Shown piece after piece: positions 1 to 6,339 of a stretch of DNA of 6,339 nucleotides. The translations under genes and the position numbers were made by a program. This stretch comes from Sphingomonadaceae bacterium. Its GTDB lineage: Bacteria > Pseudomonadota > Alphaproteobacteria > Sphingomonadales > Sphingomonadaceae. Each line of letters opens with the position of its first letter. The stretch's first letter is position 1. The notes beneath the pieces were generated by a model. It saw nothing but the letters and a program-made list of their open reading frames with translations. It searched no databases and had not been told where the DNA came from. The DNA is taken from contig JACMKH010000039.1 in assembly GCA_014380205.1 (NCBI GenBank), positions 1 to 6,339 on the forward strand. Reading direction: 5' to 3'.

Positions 1-661
1 GCCATTGGTCCGGCGACACCGAGCGCGGGCCGCGCGCCGTCGGTGCCGGGAGGCGCATGGCCTTCGACGGGGACGACGCCGTAGCTCGGCTTGTGCCCCC
101 AGACGCCGCAGAAATGCGCGGGCACGCGGATCGAGCCGCCGATGTCCGAGCCATATTCGAGCGGGACCATGCCGCTCGCGAGCGCCGCCGCCGACCCACC
201 TGACGAGCCGCCGCAGGTGCGCGTCAGGTCATGCGGGTTGTTGGTGCGGCCGTGGATCGGGTTGACCGCCTGCCAGTCGGCAAGCCCGACGGGGACGTTG
301 GTCTTGCCGAGGATCACCGCGCCCGCCGCCTTGAGGCGGGCGACGACGATTGCGTCGCGCTTGGGGAGATGCTCGCGGTGCGCCTCGAATCCCCAGCTCG
401 TCGGCAGCCCCGCGACGTCGAACGATTCCTTGACCGTCATCGGAACGCCCAGCAACGGACGGCGCTCGCCCGCGGCGAGGAGCGCGTCGGCTTGGGCCGC
501 GGCCTCGCGCGCGCGGTCGAAATCGCGGATCACGACCGCGTTGATCGGCGGATCGCGCGCCTCGATCCGCGCGATCGCGGCCTCGCATTCGAGCAGCGCG
601 CCCGATTCGCCTCGCGCGATCCGCGCGGCGGTCTCGATCGCGCCGGGTTCGGAGGCCAGCA

Positions 662-662
<1 letters not shown>
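1..662 (-). CDS. Amidase-signature family hydrolase, 3' end cut by window edge
   Basis: The reading frame starts at ATG 662-660 and stays open to position 1, giving about 220 residues of a family usually 450-500 long; the C-terminal half is missing. The family hydrolyses carboxamides to acid plus ammonia or amine with a Lys-cisSer-Ser triad. All three residues are visible: Lys78 in PMTVKES, Ser153 in the glycine/serine loop GGSSGGS (151-157), and Ser177 in DIGGSIR (173-179). The 24-residue spacing between the serines matches fatty acid amide hydrolase (Ser217/Ser241). There is no signal peptide, so it is probably cytoplasmic. The start overlaps the stop of the upstream hydratase/dehydrogenase gene as TGATG, and no good Shine-Dalgarno precedes it, which suggests coupled translation. 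The substrate is unknown; this superfamily also contains GatA, 6-aminohexanoate cyclic-dimer hydrolase and aryl or fatty amidases. No gatC or gatB neighbour is seen, so GatA is unlikely. The family call is firm, the specificity is not. Confidence 0.93.
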
Positions 663-2701
<2,039 letters not shown>

Positions 2702-2710
2702 GGCGGCGCT

Positions 2711-2717
2711 CCCTCCT
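2711..2717 (-). promoter_or_regulatory. Shine-Dalgarno of the hydratase/dehydrogenase gene
   Basis: The minus strand reads AGGAGGG here, nearly a full anti-16S complement, 9 bases before the ATG at 2701. It decides the start codon against the longer in-frame extension up to 2845. Confidence 0.8.
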
Positions 2718-2752
2718 GTCTGTCGCTCGCCCCGTCTTCGTTCGCGCGCGCG

Positions 2753-2765
2753 GGCTTGGCAAGCC
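2753..2765. repeat. Perfect inverted repeat, possible operator
   Basis: The bases read GGCTTG-G-CAAGCC, two perfect 6-base arms around one central base. The repeat lies about 52 bases upstream of the hydratase/dehydrogenase start and contains the minus-strand TTGCCA that could serve as a -35 element. A repressor dimer bound here could block that promoter. TetR- or GntR-type regulators often control acyl-CoA genes through such sites, but I do not recognise the motif of a specific regulator, and none is encoded in the window. The spacer is too short for a stable hairpin, so an RNA terminator is unlikely. Confidence 0.4.
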
Positions 2766-2904
2766 TCGTGCCCGCGATCGGCGGTTGACGTAGCGGCATC
2801 GGGGGCCGGCGGGCATCGACGCTTGCCGTGGCGGCGCGGGGGCAATAGCCTGATACCAGAAAGCCGGGGGAGCGCGCGCGAATCGCATCGAGCGCGGCCC
2901 CGGC

Positions 2905-2913
2905 GGAGAGGAG
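2905..2913 (+). promoter_or_regulatory. Shine-Dalgarno of the acyl-CoA ligase gene
   Basis: The purine run GGAGAGGAG ends 4 bases before the ATG at 2918; its first GGAG is 9 bases upstream, a normal distance. It supports 2918 as the ligase start. Confidence 0.75.
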
Positions 2914-2917
2914 CCCG

Positions 2918-4656
<1,739 letters not shown>

Positions 4657-4660
<4 letters not shown>

Positions 4661-6339
4661 CGGCTCTTCACATAGCTGCCGGGCGCGTCCTCGAGCGCCT
4701 TGAGCTTGCCCTTGCCGGGGATGCGCGCGCCCTTGGCGTCGACCTTGTCGCCCGAATGCGGCTCGAGCCAGGCGAGCCAGTCGGGCCACCAGCTGCCCTT
4801 GGTCTCGGCCGCGCCCGCGACGAACTCGGAGAGGCTGTGCGCCTCGCGCTCGTTGGTCCAATATTGGTATTTGTTCGCCGCGGGCGGGTTGACCACGCCT
4901 GCGATATGCCCCGAGCCGGCGAGCACGAAGCGGATCGGACCCTCGAAATGGCGCGTGATCTTCCACACGCTCTCGGGCGGCGCGATATGGTCCTCGCGGC
5001 CCGCCTGGACGTAGCTCGGCGTTTTGACTCGCGTAAGGTCGATCGGCGTTCCGTCGACCTGGAGCGCGCCGGGCTGGGCGAGCTTGTTGTCGCGGTAGAA
5101 GTCGCGCAGGTACGCGCGGTGCCATTTGGCGGGGAGGTTGGTGGTGTCGCCGTTCCAGTGGAGCAGGTCGAACTCGGGATAGTCCTGGCCGAGCAGGTAA
5201 TTGTTGACGACATAGCTCCAGATCAGGTCGCGGCCGCGCAGCATGTTGAAGGTCGCGGCCATGTAGCGCCCGTCGAGATAGCCCGACTCGTCGCCGAGCT
5301 GCGCGATCAGCCGCTCCTGGACGTCGTCGATGAACAGCTGGAGGTCGCCCGCCTCGGAGAAATCGACCTGCGCGGTGAAGAAGGTCGCGCTCTCGACCTT
5401 GGCGGTCTCGCCCTTGGCGGCGAGCCAGGCGAGCGTCATCGCCAGCGTAGTCCCCGCGACGCAATAGCCGATCGCGTTGACCGAGGGGACGCCGAGCAGC
5501 TCGCGCACCGCGTCGATCGCATCGGCCTGGCCGCGCGCGACATAATCGTCCTGGGTCACGTCGCGCGTCGAGCCGTCGGCGGATTTCCACGAGACGACGA
5601 ACACGGTGATCCCCTGCTCGACCGCCCAGCGGATGAAGCTCTTCTCGGGATTGAGATCGAGGATGTAGAAGCGGTTGATCCACGGCGGGAAGACGATCAG
5701 CGGCGTCTTAAACACCTGTTTGGTCGCGGGCTCGTACTGGATGAGCTGGTAGAGCGGGGTTTGGCGGACCACCTTGCCCGGGGTCGCGGCGATGTTCTCG
5801 CCGAGGCGGAAGGCGGCGGTGTTGGTATGGGTGAGCTGGCCCCTGTCGAGATCGGCGAGCATGTGGCGCAGCCCCTGGAGCAGGTTCTGGCCGCGCGTCT
5901 CGATCGTCTTCTCGATCACCTGCGGATTGGTCAGCGCGAAGTTCGAGGGGCTCATCGCGTCGATGAAATTCTGCGTCGCGAAGCGGATCTGTTGCTTCTG
6001 CCGGGGCTCGACCCCGTCGATCGCGTCGACGCTCCTGAGCATGTTGTCCGCGATCAGCAGGTAGCTCTGGCGGATCATGTCGAACATCGGGTTGTCGCGC
6101 CATTGCGGCGCGGCGAAGCGGCGATCGGCCGCGCGCGCCGGATCCTCGGTCTCGGGCGTCGCGGCCTCGAGGTTCATGAAGCGCGACCACAGCGCGATGC
6201 TGTCGTTCCAGAAATCGGCCTGCGCCTCGACCAGCCGGCCATAGTCCCAGCCGAACGCGGGGAGCGCGGGCGGCTGCGCGGCGCGCGCGAGCTTGGCGCC
6301 GCCCGCCACGGCCGCGCGGGTCATCTGCCCCGAGGCATA
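4657..6339 (-). CDS. phaC: Class I poly(3-hydroxyalkanoate) synthase PhaC, 5' end at window edge
   Basis: PhaC polymerises (R)-3-hydroxyacyl-CoA into polyester on cytoplasmic granules, releasing CoA. Numbered from the Met at 6324 (555 residues), the alpha/beta-hydrolase triad is Cys288 in IGYCVAGT, Asp445 in GREDHIAP and His473 in GSGHIAGV. The 28-residue Asp-His spacing equals that recalled for C. necator PhaC (Asp480, His508). Other family blocks are PPWINRFYILDL (213-224), LLHWNGDTTNLP (387-398), GSWWPDWLAWL (510-520) and the C-terminal end APGSYVKSR. Length and a full N-terminal domain fit class I (C. necator 589 residues), not the roughly 360-residue class III/IV form. The nucleophile box is G-Y-C-V-A, whereas C. 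necator has G-F-C-V-G. The frame stays open beyond Met 6324 to the edge (YASGQ precedes it) and no good Shine-Dalgarno is visible there, so the true start is probably upstream. No phaA, phaB, phaR or phasin gene is in view. Confidence 0.95.

Larger units (their letters stand above)
2702..2917. promoter_or_regulatory. Divergent intergenic promoter region
   Basis: This 216-base gap separates the divergently transcribed hydratase/dehydrogenase and acyl-CoA ligase genes, so it must hold the promoters of both unless transcription enters from outside. Candidate hexamers are weak. On the plus strand, TTGCCG (2823-2828) and TAGCCT (2846-2851) are 17 bases apart. On the minus strand, TTGCCA (2762-2757) is followed 17 bases later by GAAGAC (2739-2734), a poor -10. 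The stretch also holds a perfect inverted repeat (2753-2765), a GGCATCG direct repeat (2795-2801 and 2812-2818, one and a half helical turns apart) and two alternating C/G tracts (2743-2752, 2872-2880). The region role is inferred from gene layout; the individual hexamers are tentative. Confidence 0.55.

Noticed and set aside
571..578. GCGATCGC palindrome, also at 2151-2158, 3222-3229 and 3296-3303
   Set aside because: The copies fall in coding sequence and follow from common codon pairs in GC-rich DNA. Their spacing shows no pattern suggesting a dedicated repeat family.
2743..2752. Alternating (CG)5 tract, with a similar run at 2872-2880, as possible Z-DNA or a regulatory repeat
   Set aside because: Such short C/G runs recur throughout this GC-rich window, including inside genes, so they are not informative.
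2702..2845. A 48-codon N-terminal extension of the hydratase/dehydrogenase
   Set aside because: The stretch is low-complexity Arg/Ala/Pro with no homology. A strong Shine-Dalgarno (2711-2717) sits before the ATG at 2701, where the crotonase domain begins.

Overview
The window is very GC-rich, densely coded DNA. It looks like a chromosomal segment from an alphaproteobacterium, most likely of the Sphingomonadales. That assignment is an inference from the G+C content, codon use and recalled family resemblance of the proteins; it was not tested by any search.

Layout, left to right: (1) a minus-strand amidase-signature hydrolase whose C-terminal part runs off the left edge (1-662). (2) Directly upstream of it, a complete minus-strand bifunctional enoyl-CoA hydratase/3-hydroxyacyl-CoA dehydrogenase (662-2701). 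Its TGA stop overlaps the amidase ATG as TGATG, so the two probably form one translationally coupled operon. (3) A 216-base divergent intergenic region (2702-2917) with Shine-Dalgarno sequences on both sides, a perfect 6-1-6 inverted repeat, and weak promoter-like hexamers. (4) A complete plus-strand AMP-forming acyl-CoA ligase (2918-4660). (5) A minus-strand class I poly(3-hydroxyalkanoate) synthase (PhaC), open to the right edge (4657-6339). Its stop codon overlaps that of the ligase on the palindrome CTAG. The stretch from position 1 to the right edge is almost all coding; only the divergent region lacks a gene.

How the genes fit together: the ligase would activate a carboxylic acid to an acyl-CoA, and the bifunctional enzyme would carry out the hydration and NAD-linked oxidation steps of beta-oxidation. 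PhaC polymerises (R)-3-hydroxyacyl-CoA into storage polyester. The theme is acyl-CoA catabolism and carbon storage. The link between beta-oxidation and PhaC is indirect, because multifunctional enzymes of this type normally handle the (S)-3-hydroxy isomer and no (R)-specific hydratase (PhaJ), reductase (PhaB) or thiolase is visible. The amidase could release a carboxylic acid from an amide to feed the same route, but its substrate cannot be read from the sequence.

I see no mobile element, CRISPR array, RNA gene or convincing rho-independent terminator, and nothing that amounts to a new biological system. The points most worth checking are the overlapping stop codons, the Gly-to-Ala change in the PhaC nucleophile box, the hydratase/dehydrogenase-amidase coupling and the possible operator in the divergent region.
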